In this document: piece after piece, positions 25,864-34,740 of the stretch
Layout: each line of letters opens with the position of its first letter
How positions within the stretch are numbered: position 1 is the first letter of the stretch
DNA from: Sphingomonas sp. SUN039
Lineage (GTDB): Bacteria; Pseudomonadota; Alphaproteobacteria; Sphingomonadales; Sphingomonadaceae
Assembly: GCF_024758725.1 (NCBI RefSeq)
Contig: NZ_CP096972.1
Span: forward strand, 3,082,001 to 3,146,000
Direction: 5' to 3'
DNA length: 64,000 bases
Translations under genes and position numbers: made by a program
The notes under the pieces: generated by a model
The model's database searches: none
What the model saw: the letters and a program-made list of their open reading frames with translations, nothing else
Told to the model about the DNA's origin: nothing

Positions 25864-27012
25864 GTGAGCGAGGGCGATCCCGAAGGCCGCGTCACCCTTC
25901 GCGTCGGCGACGGCGTGTCCTCGTTCGACGCGGCCGCCTGGGACGCATGTGCGGGCGATGCCAATCCCTTTGTCAGTCACGCGTTCCTGTCGGCGCTCGA
26001 GGACTCGCACAGCGCAACGGCGCGCACCGGCTGGCAGCCGCTCCCGATCGCCTTCGACGAGGCCGACGGAAGCCTCGCCGGAGTCGCGCCTGCCTATGCC
26101 AAGAGCCACAGCCAGGGCGAATATGTCTTCGACCATAGCTGGGCCGATGCCTGGGAGCGCGCCGGGGGACGCTATTACCCGAAACTCGTGATCGCGTCGC
26201 CGTTTTCGCCGGTTCCGGGACCGCGTTTGCTGGCGCGCTCGCCCGAAGCCGCACGCGCCTTGATCGCGGGGGCCGAGGCACTGGTCGACCGCCATTCGAT
26301 GTCAGGCGCGCATGCCAATTTCGTGGCCGGTGACCAGCTCGACCTGTTCCGCGACGCGGGCTGGCTGATCCGCGAGGGGACCCAATTCCATTGGGCCAAT
26401 CGCGGCTATGCGACCTTCGACGATTTCCTCGGCGACCTTGCCTCACGCAAGCGCAAGGCGATCCGCAAGGAACGCGCCGCCGCCGTCGCAGGACTGGAGA
26501 TCGTCCATTTGTCGGGCGGCGACCTGACCGAGACGCATTGGGACGCCTTCTGGTACTTCTATCAGGACACCGGCAGCCGCAAATGGGGCCAGCCCTACCT
26601 CACGCGCCGCTTTTTCTCGATGCTCGGCGAACGCATGGCGGACAAGGTGCTGCTGATGCTGGCGCTGCGCGATGGCAATCCGATTGCGGGGGCGCTCAAC
26701 CTGATCGGCGCGGATACGCTCTACGGCCGTTACTGGGGTTGCCGCGAGGACGTGCCGTTCCTGCATTTCGAGCTGTGCTATTATCAGGCGATCGACGCGG
26801 CGATTGCGCGGGGCCTGTCGCGGGTCGAGGCGGGCGCGCAGGGCGAACACAAGCTCGCGCGCGGCTATGTGCCGGTGCCGACCTGGTCGGCGCATTATAT
26901 TCCCGATGCCGGGTTCCGGTCGGCCATTGCCGATTTTGTCGCGCGCGAACGCCGCGCGGTCGAACAGAATATGGCGTTTCTGGGCGAGATGACGCCGTTC
27001 AGGAAGGGGTAG
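25864..27012 (+). CDS. FemAB-like/GNAT-fold acyltransferase (peptidogalycan biosynthesis-type family)
   Basis: A 382-residue protein starting with GTG at 25864 and matching the family of duplicated GNAT-fold proteins formerly called DUF482: SHAFLSALEDSHSA near the start, FDDFLGDLASRKRKAIRKER in the middle and GAQGEHKLARGYVP at the end. The family is thought to transfer aminoacyl or acyl groups; substrate not known. It follows the RidA gene by 16 nt, so the two are likely co-transcribed. Confidence 0.88.
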   Translation: MSEGDPEGRVTLRVGDGVSSFDAAAWDACAGDANPFVSHAFLSALEDSHSATARTGWQPLPIAFDEADGSLAGVAPAYAKSHSQGEYVFDHSWADAWERAGGRYYPKLVIASPFSPVPGPRLLARSPEAARALIAGAEALVDRHSMSGAHANFVAGDQLDLFRDAGWLIREGTQFHWANRGYATFDDFLGDLASRKRKAIRKERAAAVAGLEIVHLSGGDLTETHWDAFWYFYQDTGSRKWGQPYLTRRFFSMLGERMADKVLLMLALRDGNPIAGALNLIGADTLYGRYWGCREDVPFLHFELCYYQAIDAAIARGLSRVEAGAQGEHKLARGYVPVPTWSAHYIPDAGFRSAIADFVARERRAVEQNMAFLGEMTPFRKG

Positions 27013-27054
27013 GCCTCCCAACGCGCTGGTTCGCGGCGCCGCAGGCAAAGTGTT

Positions 27055-27127
27055 GGTTCACACGAAGCTCACGAAGGCACAAAGGAGGGCACGCTTCCTT
27101 GGTGCCTTCGTGAGCTTCGTGTGAACC
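27055..27127. repeat. Long perfect inverted repeat
   Basis: Arms of 26 nt (27055-27080 and 27102-27127) are perfectly complementary around a 21-nt spacer. The core TTCGTGAGCTTCGTGTG carries an internal short direct repeat. It sits between the FemAB-like gene and a convergent SEL1-like gene. The structure could terminate both, but the length and perfection suggest a mobile palindromic repeat unit. Confidence 0.8.
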
Positions 27128-27173
27128 CATTCATCTGTGGCAACAGGTGCTAAAGCGCCTGCGGCGAAAAGAT

Positions 27174-27470
27174 TCAGGCCGCCCGCCGCATCGTGGCACC
27201 CAGCCATGCGCGCGCTGCGCGTTGCGCTTCGGCGATTTCGCGGGCGGTCATGTCCCAGGCGATTTCGGCGCGGCTGCCATGGCCCCGTTCGTCCCCCGCC
27301 AGTGCCGCAAGATTGAACCATTTATGCGCCTGCACCAGATCGACCTCGATCCCCTCGGTGCCGGTCGAAAAGGCGATCCCCAGATCGTAATAGGCATCCG
27401 CATCGCCCGCCGCTGCATCCTGCATGCGGCTTTCAATCAGGAACATCGCGCTCTTCAGGCTGCTTGCCAT
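27174..27470 (-). CDS. SEL1-like repeat protein
   Basis: A 98-residue protein with one SEL1-type helix pair (GDADAYYDLGIAFSTGTEGIEVDLVQAHKWFNLAAL). SEL1 repeats mediate protein-protein contacts. No signal peptide is seen. The ATG at 27470 gives the compact start MASSLKSAMF. Specific role unknown. Confidence 0.75.
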   Translation of the reverse strand: MASSLKSAMFLIESRMQDAAAGDADAYYDLGIAFSTGTEGIEVDLVQAHKWFNLAALAGDERGHGSRAEIAWDMTAREIAEAQRAARAWLGATMRRAA

Positions 27471-27583
27471 CGTTTCGAACCCCTTTGCCCCGCCCCGTCG
27501 AGCGAGGCGTCCGGCGCAGTTGTCGCCGCAAGGGTCCGAACAAATGGTTAACGCGAAATGTAACTTTTTTAACTGTGTTTGCG

Positions 27584-28405
27584 TCAGCGCGCCTCGACTG
27601 CGAGATTGTCGATCAACCGCGTGGCCCCGATCCGCGCGGCGGCGACCAGCCGTGTGCCCGCCGGGTTTGCCTCCAGCGCGTCGTCGACCAGCTCGAAATA
27701 ATCGACGGTGAATCCGGCCTTGTCGAGGGCGGCAACGCCCCGCGCCAACGCCTCGGCGACATCGCCACCACCACCGATCGCCGTCGATGCTTCGCCCAGC
27801 GCGCGCGGCAGCATCCGCGCCGCCAGCCGCTCCTCGTCGGTCAGATAGATATTGCGCGACGAGAGCGCGAGACCGTCGGCGTCGCGCTGGGTCGGCAACC
27901 CGACCACCTCGACGCCCAGGTCGAGGTCCGCCGCCATCCGCCGCACGACTGCCAGTTGCTGCCAGTCCTTCTCGCCGAAGACCGCGACATCGGGGCGCAC
28001 CTGGCCGAACAATTTCGCGACCACCGTAGAAACCCCGTCGAAATGTCCCGGTCGCGACGCCCCGCAGAGCCCCTCGCCCAGGCCCGCAACCTGCACTTTG
28101 GTCGCAAAACCGTCGGGATACATGGTGGCCACTTCGGGTGCCCAGAGCACGGCCACGCCCGCGTCCTTGAGCATCGCGGCATCGGCGGCCTCGCGCCGGG
28201 GATAGCGCGACAAATCCTCGTTCGGGCCGAACTGCGTCGGGTTGACGAAGATCGAGGCGACGACATGGTCGGCGCGCCCTTTCGCTTCGGCGACCAGCGC
28301 CATATGCCCCGCGTGCAGCGCGCCCATCGTCGGGACCAGCGCGACCGTGCCCGCCGTTTCGGCACGCCACGCGCGCAGGTCGGAAAGTTCGCGGATCGTT
28401 TGCAC
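27584..28405 (-). CDS. panC: Pantothenate synthetase
   Basis: A 273-residue protein beginning at GTG 28405 with [15 protein letters not shown] (the nucleotide-binding HxGH region), [12 protein letters not shown] and [11 protein letters not shown], all PanC signatures. It joins pantoate and beta-alanine with ATP to make pantothenate, the precursor of coenzyme A, in the cytoplasm. Other pan genes are not in the window. Confidence 0.96.
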   Translation of the reverse strand: MQTIRELSDLRAWRAETAGTVALVPTMGALHAGHMALVAEAKGRADHVVASIFVNPTQFGPNEDLSRYPRREAADAAMLKDAGVAVLWAPEVATMYPDGFATKVQVAGLGEGLCGASRPGHFDGVSTVVAKLFGQVRPDVAVFGEKDWQQLAVVRRMAADLDLGVEVVGLPTQRDADGLALSSRNIYLTDEERLAARMLPRALGEASTAIGGGGDVAEALARGVAALDKAGFTVDYFELVDDALEANPAGTRLVAAARIGATRLIDNLAVEAR

Positions 28406-28511
28406 AGCTACTTGGCCTCTACTATGGCGCGGGCGCGGCCTTTGGCAGACAGGGGCGCGCAAGATCAAGTGTCGCAATCCGCGCGGGGCATGGGGGCCGC
28501 TGACCGAAGTG

Positions 28512-29306
28512 ATGAATTCGACCCGCGCGCACCGTATCGTTTTCGCCAATGAAAAGGGCGGCACCGGCAAATCGACCACGGCGGTCCATGTCGCGGTCGC
28601 GCTGGCGGCGGTGGGGCACCGGGTCGCCGCGCTCGACCTCGATACCCGGCAAAAGACGATGGCACGCTATCTCGACAATCGCGCCGCGACCGGGAGGCGG
28701 CGCAGCCTCGACTTGCCGACCGCGAACCATGGCGTGCTGTCGCTGCTGACGCCCGCTGGCCTCGACCAGGAAGTCGCGCGGCTGGGACACGGCGCGGACT
28801 TCGTCATTGTCGACACCCCCGGTCGCGACGATCCGCTCGCGCGCGCCGCGATTGCGCTCGCCGACACGTTGGTGACGCCGATGAACGACAGTTTCGTCGA
28901 TCTCGACCTGATCGGACAGGTCGATGCCGAGACCTTCAAGGTCAAAAAACCGAGCTTTTACGCTGAGCTGATCTGGGACTTGCGGAAAGTCCGCGCCAAG
29001 GCCGATGGCGGCACCGTCGACTGGGTCGTGCTCCGCAACCGCCTCCAGCATCTCGACGCGCACAATATGCGGCGGGTCGGGGCAGCGCTTAACGAACTGT
29101 CGAAGCGCGTGGGCTTTCGCGTGATCCCGGGCCTCGGCGAACGCGTGATCTACCGCGAACTCTTCCCGCAGGGGCTGACACTCCTCGATATCGACGCGAT
29201 CGATCGGGTGGGCCTGAGCCTGATCGCGGCGCGGCAGGAGTTGCGCGAAATGGTCGCCGGTCTCGCGCTTCCCGACCATTCGGCACAGGTCCGGATGGCG
29301 ATTTGA
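28512..29306 (+). CDS. mipZ: MipZ-like ParA-family ATPase, division-site regulator
   Basis: A 264-residue protein with a deviant Walker A ([10 protein letters not shown], residues 13-22), a Walker B-like [11 protein letters not shown] and [17 protein letters not shown], the pattern of MipZ in alphaproteobacteria. MipZ forms a gradient from the cell poles together with ParB and blocks FtsZ assembly away from midcell. A J-domain protein gene overlaps its stop by 4 nt. Confidence 0.9.
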   Translation: MNSTRAHRIVFANEKGGTGKSTTAVHVAVALAAVGHRVAALDLDTRQKTMARYLDNRAATGRRRSLDLPTANHGVLSLLTPAGLDQEVARLGHGADFVIVDTPGRDDPLARAAIALADTLVTPMNDSFVDLDLIGQVDAETFKVKKPSFYAELIWDLRKVRAKADGGTVDWVVLRNRLQHLDAHNMRRVGAALNELSKRVGFRVIPGLGERVIYRELFPQGLTLLDIDAIDRVGLSLIAARQELREMVAGLALPDHSAQVRMAI

Positions 29307-29551
29307 TCAAGCTGCTGTTCTTTGTCGCTTTGATCGCCGTCGTCGGCTGGCTCGCCGTGCGCGCGATGCAGCCCGCCGCGATGCCGCGCGACGAAGCCGC
29401 CAAGCTGCTCGGCCTCGACGCATCCGCCGGAACCGACGCGGTCCTCGACGCACACCGCCGCCTGATCGCCAAGGTCCACCCCGATGCCGGGGGCAGCGCC
29501 GAGCTCGCCGCGCGGATCAACCAGGCGCGCGACATCATGTTGAAACCCTGA
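29303..29551 (+). CDS. Membrane-anchored DnaJ-domain protein
   Basis: An 82-residue protein starting with TTG at 29303. It has one N-terminal transmembrane helix (LLFFVALIAVVGWLAV) and then a truncated J-domain with the essential HPD motif (AKVHPDAGGS). J-domains recruit DnaK; this small type resembles membrane co-chaperones such as Tim14-like proteins. Coupled to mipZ. Confidence 0.85.
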   Translation: MIKLLFFVALIAVVGWLAVRAMQPAAMPRDEAAKLLGLDASAGTDAVLDAHRRLIAKVHPDAGGSAELAARINQARDIMLKP

Positions 29552-29609
29552 GGGAACAGGCCCGCGTTCCGGCTGTTCACCCGCCACCTTCCAAGCCCCG
29601 AGGATATCC

Positions 29610-31001
29610 ATGACCCATCGCTTCGATCCGACCGCGCTGCGCGAATACGACATTCGCGGAATTGTCGGCCAGACGCTCGGCCCCGACGATGCCTGGGCGA
29701 TCGGGCGCGGGTTCGGGACGCGGGTGCGGCGCAACGGCGGGACGCGCGTGGCGGTCGGCTATGACGGGCGGGTGTCGTCGGTCGAGCTGGAATCAGCGCT
29801 GGTGCGCGGCCTGACCGAGACCGGTATCGATGTGGTCCGCGTGGGTCTGGGGCCCACGCCAATGCTGTACTATGCCGAAGCGACGCTCGAGGTCGACGGC
29901 GGCGTGCAGATAACCGGCAGCCATAATCCCGCCGAGTATAATGGCTTCAAGATGGTATTGGCCCATGCGCCGTTTTTTGGGAGTGACATTCAGGACCTCG
30001 CGCGGCTCGCCGAAGGGGCGGACTGGGAAGACGGCGCGGGGACGGTCAGCAACTACAGCATCATCGACGATTATGTCGCGCGGCTGGTCGAGGGCTATGA
30101 CGCCGGACCCTTTCGGATCGGCTGGGACGCCGGCAATGGCGCGGCTGGCGAAGTCATCGACAAGCTCGTCAAGCTGCTGCCCGGCGAGCACCTGACGATC
30201 TTTACCGATATCGACGGCGCGTTTCCCAATCATCATCCCGATCCTACCGAGGAAAAGAACCTCGCCGATCTCAAACGCCTCGTCATCGACAACAAGCTCG
30301 ACTTCGGACTGGCTTTCGATGGCGATGGCGACCGCATCGGTGCTGTCGATGGCAAAGGCCGCGTCGTGTGGGGAGACCAGATTTTGAGCATCCTCGCGCA
30401 GCCGCTGCTGGCGGCGCTGCCCGGCGCAACGGTGATCGCGGACGTTAAGGCATCGCAGATGCTCTACGACCGGGTCGCCGAACTGGGGGGCAATCCCGTG
30501 ATGTGGAAGACCGGCCATAGCCTTGTGAAAACCAAGATGAAGGAAACCGGTGCACCGCTCGCGGGCGAAATGTCGGGGCACATCTTTTTCGCCAAGGACT
30601 ATTACGGATTCTACGGCTTCGACGACGCGCAGTTCGCGGCAATCCAGCTGATCCGCGCAATCGCGTCGCAGGGCGGATCGTTGACCGCGCTCAAGGACGC
30701 GATGCCCGCGCTGGTCAACACCCCCGAGATGCGCTTTCAGGTCGACGAGAGCCGCAAGTTTGCGGTTGTCGACGAAGTGCTCGACCGGTTGGAGGCAGAA
30801 GGCGCGACGGTCGACCGCACCGATGGCGCGCGCGTTAACACGCCCGACGGCTGGTGGTTGCTGCGCGCGTCGAACACGCAGGACGTGCTGGTCGCGCGCG
30901 CTGAATCCACCGATCAGGCCGGACTCGACCGGTTGCTTGCGATGATCGACGCGCAGCTGGCAGCGTCAGGGCTGGAGCGGGGGCCGCAGGCGGGGCATTG
31001 A
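29610..31001 (+). CDS. Phosphomannomutase/phosphoglucomutase
   Basis: A 463-residue alpha-D-phosphohexomutase with the active-site phosphoserine in TGSHNPAEYNG (residue 104), the metal loop DGDGDRIG and the sugar-binding GEMSGHIFF. It interconverts hexose 6- and 1-phosphates for polysaccharide, LPS and sphingan-type sugar synthesis; sphingomonads call this enzyme PgmG. The ATG at 29610 follows a purine-rich site (GAGGA). Confidence 0.93.
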   Translation: MTHRFDPTALREYDIRGIVGQTLGPDDAWAIGRGFGTRVRRNGGTRVAVGYDGRVSSVELESALVRGLTETGIDVVRVGLGPTPMLYYAEATLEVDGGVQITGSHNPAEYNGFKMVLAHAPFFGSDIQDLARLAEGADWEDGAGTVSNYSIIDDYVARLVEGYDAGPFRIGWDAGNGAAGEVIDKLVKLLPGEHLTIFTDIDGAFPNHHPDPTEEKNLADLKRLVIDNKLDFGLAFDGDGDRIGAVDGKGRVVWGDQILSILAQPLLAALPGATVIADVKASQMLYDRVAELGGNPVMWKTGHSLVKTKMKETGAPLAGEMSGHIFFAKDYYGFYGFDDAQFAAIQLIRAIASQGGSLTALKDAMPALVNTPEMRFQVDESRKFAVVDEVLDRLEAEGATVDRTDGARVNTPDGWWLLRASNTQDVLVARAESTDQAGLDRLLAMIDAQLAASGLERGPQAGH

Positions 31002-31010
31002 GCGAGAGCT

Positions 31011-31086
31011 GTGCTCCTGCGAAAGCAGGAGCCTTGGCAACCAGCTTCAATGCTCGTCGTCAGGGCTCCTGCTTTCGCAGGAGTAC
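31011..31086. repeat. Inverted pair of palindromic repeat units
   Basis: Two 23-nt units (31011-31033 and 31064-31086) are inverted copies with one mismatch, and each unit is itself a hairpin (GCTCCTGC around GAAA or TTTC). They lie between the convergent ends of the mutase and the double-GNAT gene. The form fits a repeat-pair (BIME-like) element and could also serve as terminator. Confidence 0.75.
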
Positions 31087-31092
31087 AGAACT

Positions 31093-32343
31093 TCAGGCAG
31101 CTGCCCGCCTCCCCGCTTCGACCGTCACCGGGCGTGCCGCGCTGCGGTCGAGCGGTCCCGGCCGGTCCCAGGCCCCTTCGGGCCGGATCAGCTCATAGGG
31201 CGAGTGGCCGAGGCCGATGGGGTTTTCGGCAGGCGCAATCGGCCCTTCCATCTCGACATAATCGACATCTGAAAAACTGAAGGTCGGGCGTCCCGATATG
31301 GGACGAAAGCCGAAGCGCGACCAGAACGGCACCAGATCGGCGCGGGCATGGCCATAGATATGAGTGAACCCCTTTTGCCGGACGTAATCGATGGCGGCGC
31401 GAACCAGCCGGAATGCCATGCTCGATTTGCGGAATTCATGGCGCACCGCCAGCCGTTCCAGCTTGGCGAAGCTGCCGAAAAAGCGGATACGGATGCACCC
31501 GACGGGCTCGCCGCCGATCTCGCCGATAATGTGCGCCGCGCAGAAATCATTGCCGTCGAATTCCTCCTCATAGGGGCAGGATTGTTCGTGCATGTACGTC
31601 GCCGCCCGGATCGCGAAGACCTTCATCACATCCTCGATCGTTCGTGACACGCGGGTGGTGGTCTCCGGCGCTTTCGCCCTAGTGCCGCCGTCAGGACCAT
31701 CGCCGGGACCGCCATCAGGCCCTCCTTCGCCATCCGGCCCCCGGTCGTTGCGAAAGACGACGAGCACATCGTCATCGGCTTGCGGAAAGTAATCGATGGC
31801 CCGCTCGAACCCGAGCGAAGCAAACAGCCGGGCGGCGGGTGCGGTGGCGGCACTGGTAAACAGCGGCACGCCGCCGGGGGCGATCTCCTCGAAATGCGCG
31901 GCAATCGCGGCAATCGCGGGGATGAAATTGCCCGGCGAATACACGCACCACATGTACAGCGCCTCGGGGACTTCACCTGCGCGGCATAGCAACGAAGTAT
32001 CGGGGTCGCGCCGGTTGAGGCGTCCTTCGGTCAAGGCTGCAAGTCCTTCGGGACGGAGCGGCAGATAGGCGACGAAGCCAGGCTCGCCGCCGTCGGGCCG
32101 CTCGGCAAGACGTATGATCTCGGGGTTATGGGCCAGCACACGCATCAGCGCGCTGTCGTCGGCGGTTGCGCCGACCGCGTGGCGCAATTTGCGCGCCAGG
32201 AAACGCGCTTCTTCGACCGATACCGCCCGCGAACGGGTCATGCTGCGGTTTCCTCGGATTCGGACCAGTTTCTCGAACCGGTCGGTAAAGGCCACAGTCT
32301 TGTAGCTTGCGGGTGTTGCGGTTACACTGTCCGTCGATTGCAT
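31093..32343 (-). CDS. Double GNAT-fold acyltransferase-like protein
   Basis: A 416-residue protein. Residues about 45-195 contain a degenerate GNAT half (APAARLFASLGFERAIDYF); a flexible linker rich in G, P and D follows (repeated GPDGG-type units near residues 200-220). The second half (about 230-370) is a clearer GNAT domain (EPVGCIRIRFFGSFAKLERLAVRHEFR, then HARADLVPFWSRFGFRPI). The family includes autoinducer synthase-like acyltransferases, but no substrate is fixed here. The ATG at 32343 is used; MTRSRAV at about 32241 is an alternative start. Divergent from a LysR gene by 49 nt. Confidence 0.8.
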   Translation of the reverse strand: MQSTDSVTATPASYKTVAFTDRFEKLVRIRGNRSMTRSRAVSVEEARFLARKLRHAVGATADDSALMRVLAHNPEIIRLAERPDGGEPGFVAYLPLRPEGLAALTEGRLNRRDPDTSLLCRAGEVPEALYMWCVYSPGNFIPAIAAIAAHFEEIAPGGVPLFTSAATAPAARLFASLGFERAIDYFPQADDDVLVVFRNDRGPDGEGGPDGGPGDGPDGGTRAKAPETTTRVSRTIEDVMKVFAIRAATYMHEQSCPYEEEFDGNDFCAAHIIGEIGGEPVGCIRIRFFGSFAKLERLAVRHEFRKSSMAFRLVRAAIDYVRQKGFTHIYGHARADLVPFWSRFGFRPISGRPTFSFSDVDYVEMEGPIAPAENPIGLGHSPYELIRPEGAWDRPGPLDRSAARPVTVEAGRRAAA

Positions 32344-32392
32344 GTTGTCACCTGCATGTACGGGAATATTACTCTGTCCGGGGGAATTACTA
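32344..32392. promoter_or_regulatory. Divergent promoter region of the GNAT and LysR genes
   Basis: Only 49 nt separate the two starts. The LysR-side ribosome site (GGGGGA at 32380-32385) lies in it. A LysR regulator next to a divergent gene usually controls that gene, so the double-GNAT gene is a likely target. Confidence 0.5.
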
Positions 32393-33484
32393 ATGGTGAG
32401 AGGCGGTCCCCGTATTAACCAAAATGTGACGTCCCGCGTTCACAATTTTGCACAGCGGCCCGCCACGCCGGCGCCGCCGAGGACCAAGCGTCCAGCGTCG
32501 CTTGATCGCCTTTCCTGGGACAATATGCGGCTGTTGCTGGCGCTGGCCGATGCCGGCAGCTTCCGTTCGGCGGCCGTCGTCGCGGGCGTCTCGCTCAACA
32601 CCATCCGGTCGAAGATCGATCGCCTCGAACGCCAGTTCGGCACCGCCCTGCTCCGGCGTAGCGTCGAGGGCGCGCGGCTGACACAGGAGGGGCACGAACT
32701 GGTCGCGATCGCGCGCCAGATGGCGGCGCTCGGCAATACCGCCAGCCGCGTCCAGCGCGCGGGCGCCGAGCGACCGCACAGCACGGTAAAGATCACCGTG
32801 ACCGAAGGGCTGGGGACATTCTGGCTGGTGCCGCGGCTGGTCGAGTTCCGCGCCGCGCATCCCGGGGTCAAGGTCGAGATCAATTGCGACATGGCGACGC
32901 CCGATGTGCTGTTCCGCGATGTCGATATCGCGGTGCAGCTGACCAAGCCGACGAGTCCCGACCTGATCGTCAAGCGGATCGGGACGATGCACCTGATGCC
33001 CTTTGCCGCCGACAGCTATTTGCGCGAACATGGGACGCCCACATCGGTGGCCGATGCCGCCGAACACCAGCTCGTCTGGCAACAGGCCGACCAAGTCGCG
33101 ACCGACGCGCTGCCGCTGTTCGTCGATTCCGGACTCGCCGAAAGCATGATCGCGGTCCAGACCAACACCAGCTCGGCGCATTACTGGGCAGTGGCCAAGG
33201 GCGCGGGGATCGGGTTCCTGCCGACCTATGCCCGCGCGCTCAGCCGCTCGACCCGCCCGCTCGACATCGGCGTACAGCTGCGCCGCGACATCTATGTCGT
33301 GCACCATCCGGATGCGGTGCGCTTCCCCGAAGTGCGCGAAGCGCTCGACTGGCTGACCGCATCGTTCGACAAGACCAAATTCCCCTGGTTCGCCGACGAA
33401 TTCATCCACCCCGACGAATTCGAACAAAGGTTCAGCGACAGCGTTGTCGTCAATTTGTTCGAGGGGTTCATTTCGCCGCAATAA
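32393..33484 (+). CDS. LysR-family transcriptional regulator
   Basis: A 363-residue protein with a winged helix-turn-helix near residues 45-105 (LLLALADAGSFRSAAVVAGVSLNTIRSKIDRLERQFGTALLRR) and the LysR effector domain after it. The 40-residue N-terminal extension before the HTH is unusual. The ATG at 32393 has a strong ribosome site. It probably regulates the divergent GNAT gene and itself. Effector unknown. Confidence 0.9.
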   Translation: MVRGGPRINQNVTSRVHNFAQRPATPAPPRTKRPASLDRLSWDNMRLLLALADAGSFRSAAVVAGVSLNTIRSKIDRLERQFGTALLRRSVEGARLTQEGHELVAIARQMAALGNTASRVQRAGAERPHSTVKITVTEGLGTFWLVPRLVEFRAAHPGVKVEINCDMATPDVLFRDVDIAVQLTKPTSPDLIVKRIGTMHLMPFAADSYLREHGTPTSVADAAEHQLVWQQADQVATDALPLFVDSGLAESMIAVQTNTSSAHYWAVAKGAGIGFLPTYARALSRSTRPLDIGVQLRRDIYVVHHPDAVRFPEVREALDWLTASFDKTKFPWFADEFIHPDEFEQRFSDSVVVNLFEGFISPQ

Positions 33485-33500
33485 CCGCTAGGGCGTCGGC

Positions 33501-34265
33501 GTGACTGTCGCGATCACCCTGTCCGCGCTTGCGATGACGCTCATCGTGGGCGTCCGCTATCTCATTGCGAGCGGTGCCTTTGCTTGGGCGACGAAACGCC
33601 GCCACCCGCAGCTCTACACCGGCCTCGACAAGCAAATCGCGATGGAAATCCGCTGGTCGCTGGCGAGTGCGGCGATCTATGGCATTCCCGCGGGGATCGT
33701 CGCCTGGGGGTGGCAGAACCGGGGGTGGACGCAAATCTACGACGCCGCCGGTGCCTACCCGCTTTGGTATCTGCCGGTCAGCGTGCTGCTCTATCTGTTC
33801 GCGCACGACACATGGTTTTACTGGACGCACCGCTGGATGCACACGCCGCGCCTGTTTAAGGTCGCCCACGCCGTCCACCACGCCAGCCGCCCGCCGACCG
33901 CCTGGGCCGCGATGAGCTTTCACCCGTGGGAGGCCTTGACCGGTGCCGTTGTCATTCCCGCGCTGGTGTTTATGATTCCGATCCATGCCGGCGCGCTGGG
34001 GGTGGTGTTGTCGGTCATGACCGTCATGGGTGTAACCAATCACATGGGCTGGGAAGTATTCCCCCGTGCTTTGGTTAACGGACCATTAGGAAACTGGCTG
34101 ATAACCGCGACGCATCACCAGCGGCACCATGCTGAATACCGGGGGAATTATGGGCTATATTTCAGATTTTGGGACCGGCTTTGCGGCACCGACAAGGGGC
34201 TGGGCAGCTTTGGCGGCGGCGTTGCTGCTGGCGGCGGCTCCGGCGAGCGCCGCCGCATCGGGTAG
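33501..34265 (+). CDS. Sterol desaturase / fatty-acid hydroxylase family protein
   Basis: A 254-residue integral membrane protein (GTG start at 33501) with the histidine clusters of the di-iron family: HDTWFYWTHRWMH, HAVHHASRPPT and ATHHQRHH. These enzymes hydroxylate or desaturate lipids with oxygen. The normal family end is near RLCGTDKGLG; the frame continues for about 20 more residues of GGG/SGE into sequence that also codes for the DUF2141 protein start. Confidence 0.9.
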   Translation: MTVAITLSALAMTLIVGVRYLIASGAFAWATKRRHPQLYTGLDKQIAMEIRWSLASAAIYGIPAGIVAWGWQNRGWTQIYDAAGAYPLWYLPVSVLLYLFAHDTWFYWTHRWMHTPRLFKVAHAVHHASRPPTAWAAMSFHPWEALTGAVVIPALVFMIPIHAGALGVVLSVMTVMGVTNHMGWEVFPRALVNGPLGNWLITATHHQRHHAEYRGNYGLYFRFWDRLCGTDKGLGSFGGGVAAGGGSGERRRIG

Positions 34266-34629
34266 CGTCGTACTGGCTGTTACCGGCCTGCGCTCGATGA
34301 AGGGCAATGTGCTGGTCTGCATGACCGCGAAGCCCGAACTGTTCACCAAATGCGACAAGGACCCCGCATCGAAGCGCCGCGCGGTGCCCGCCGCGCAAGC
34401 CGGGTCGATCGTGTTCACCGACGTCGTCCCCGGCACCTATGCAATTGCGCTGGTCCATGACGAGAATGCGAACAACAAGATGGACACCGGCTTCATGGGA
34501 CTGCCCAAAGAGGGCTTTGGTTTCTCGCGTAATCCCGCGATCATCATGGGACCGCCGAGGTTTTCGGGTGCGAGCTTTGTCGTAGGTGCGGGGAGGGCAG
34601 AAACCGCCATTAAAGTGAAATACATGTAG
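34150..34629 (+). CDS. Secreted DUF2141-domain protein
   Basis: The 159-residue product has a signal peptide (WAALAAALLLAAAPASAAA) and a DUF2141 domain (GLRSMKGNVLVCMTAKP, then FTDVVPGTYAIALVHDENANNKMDTGFMGLPKEGFGFSRN). The ATG at 34150 has GGGGGA a few nt upstream; an in-frame ATG at 34129 is possible. Its first 116 nt overlap the end of the upstream desaturase in another frame. The two genes are probably one transcript and one pathway. Confidence 0.87.
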   Translation: MGYISDFGTGFAAPTRGWAALAAALLLAAAPASAAASGSVVLAVTGLRSMKGNVLVCMTAKPELFTKCDKDPASKRRAVPAAQAGSIVFTDVVPGTYAIALVHDENANNKMDTGFMGLPKEGFGFSRNPAIIMGPPRFSGASFVVGAGRAETAIKVKYM

Positions 34630-34639
34630 TGGTGTCGGA

Positions 34640-34666
34640 ACGGGGCGAACGCGTGGTCCGCCCCGT
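34640..34666. terminator. Terminator-like hairpin between convergent genes
   Basis: ACGGGGCG (34640-34647) pairs with CGCCCCGT (34659-34666), an 8-bp GC stem without a clear T run. It sits between the DUF2141 stop and the ancestral stop of the adhesin gene, and would serve both strands. Confidence 0.45.
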
Positions 34667-34671
34667 CGGCG

Positions 34672-34740
34672 TCACAGCCCGAACGCTATGCCTATGCGTC
34701 CGCCGGCCGATCCCTTGACGGTCGAGCCCGCGACACCCCC
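34672..34740 (-). other. Out-of-frame remainder of the adhesin membrane anchor
   Basis: Reading one base earlier after the five-base C tract (34736-34740, G5 on the coding strand) gives GGVAGSTVKGSAGGRIGIAFGL and then TGA at 34674-34672. This is the expected last beta-strand with its terminal aromatic pattern. A sixth G would restore one continuous gene, 34672-36752. Confidence 0.85.
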
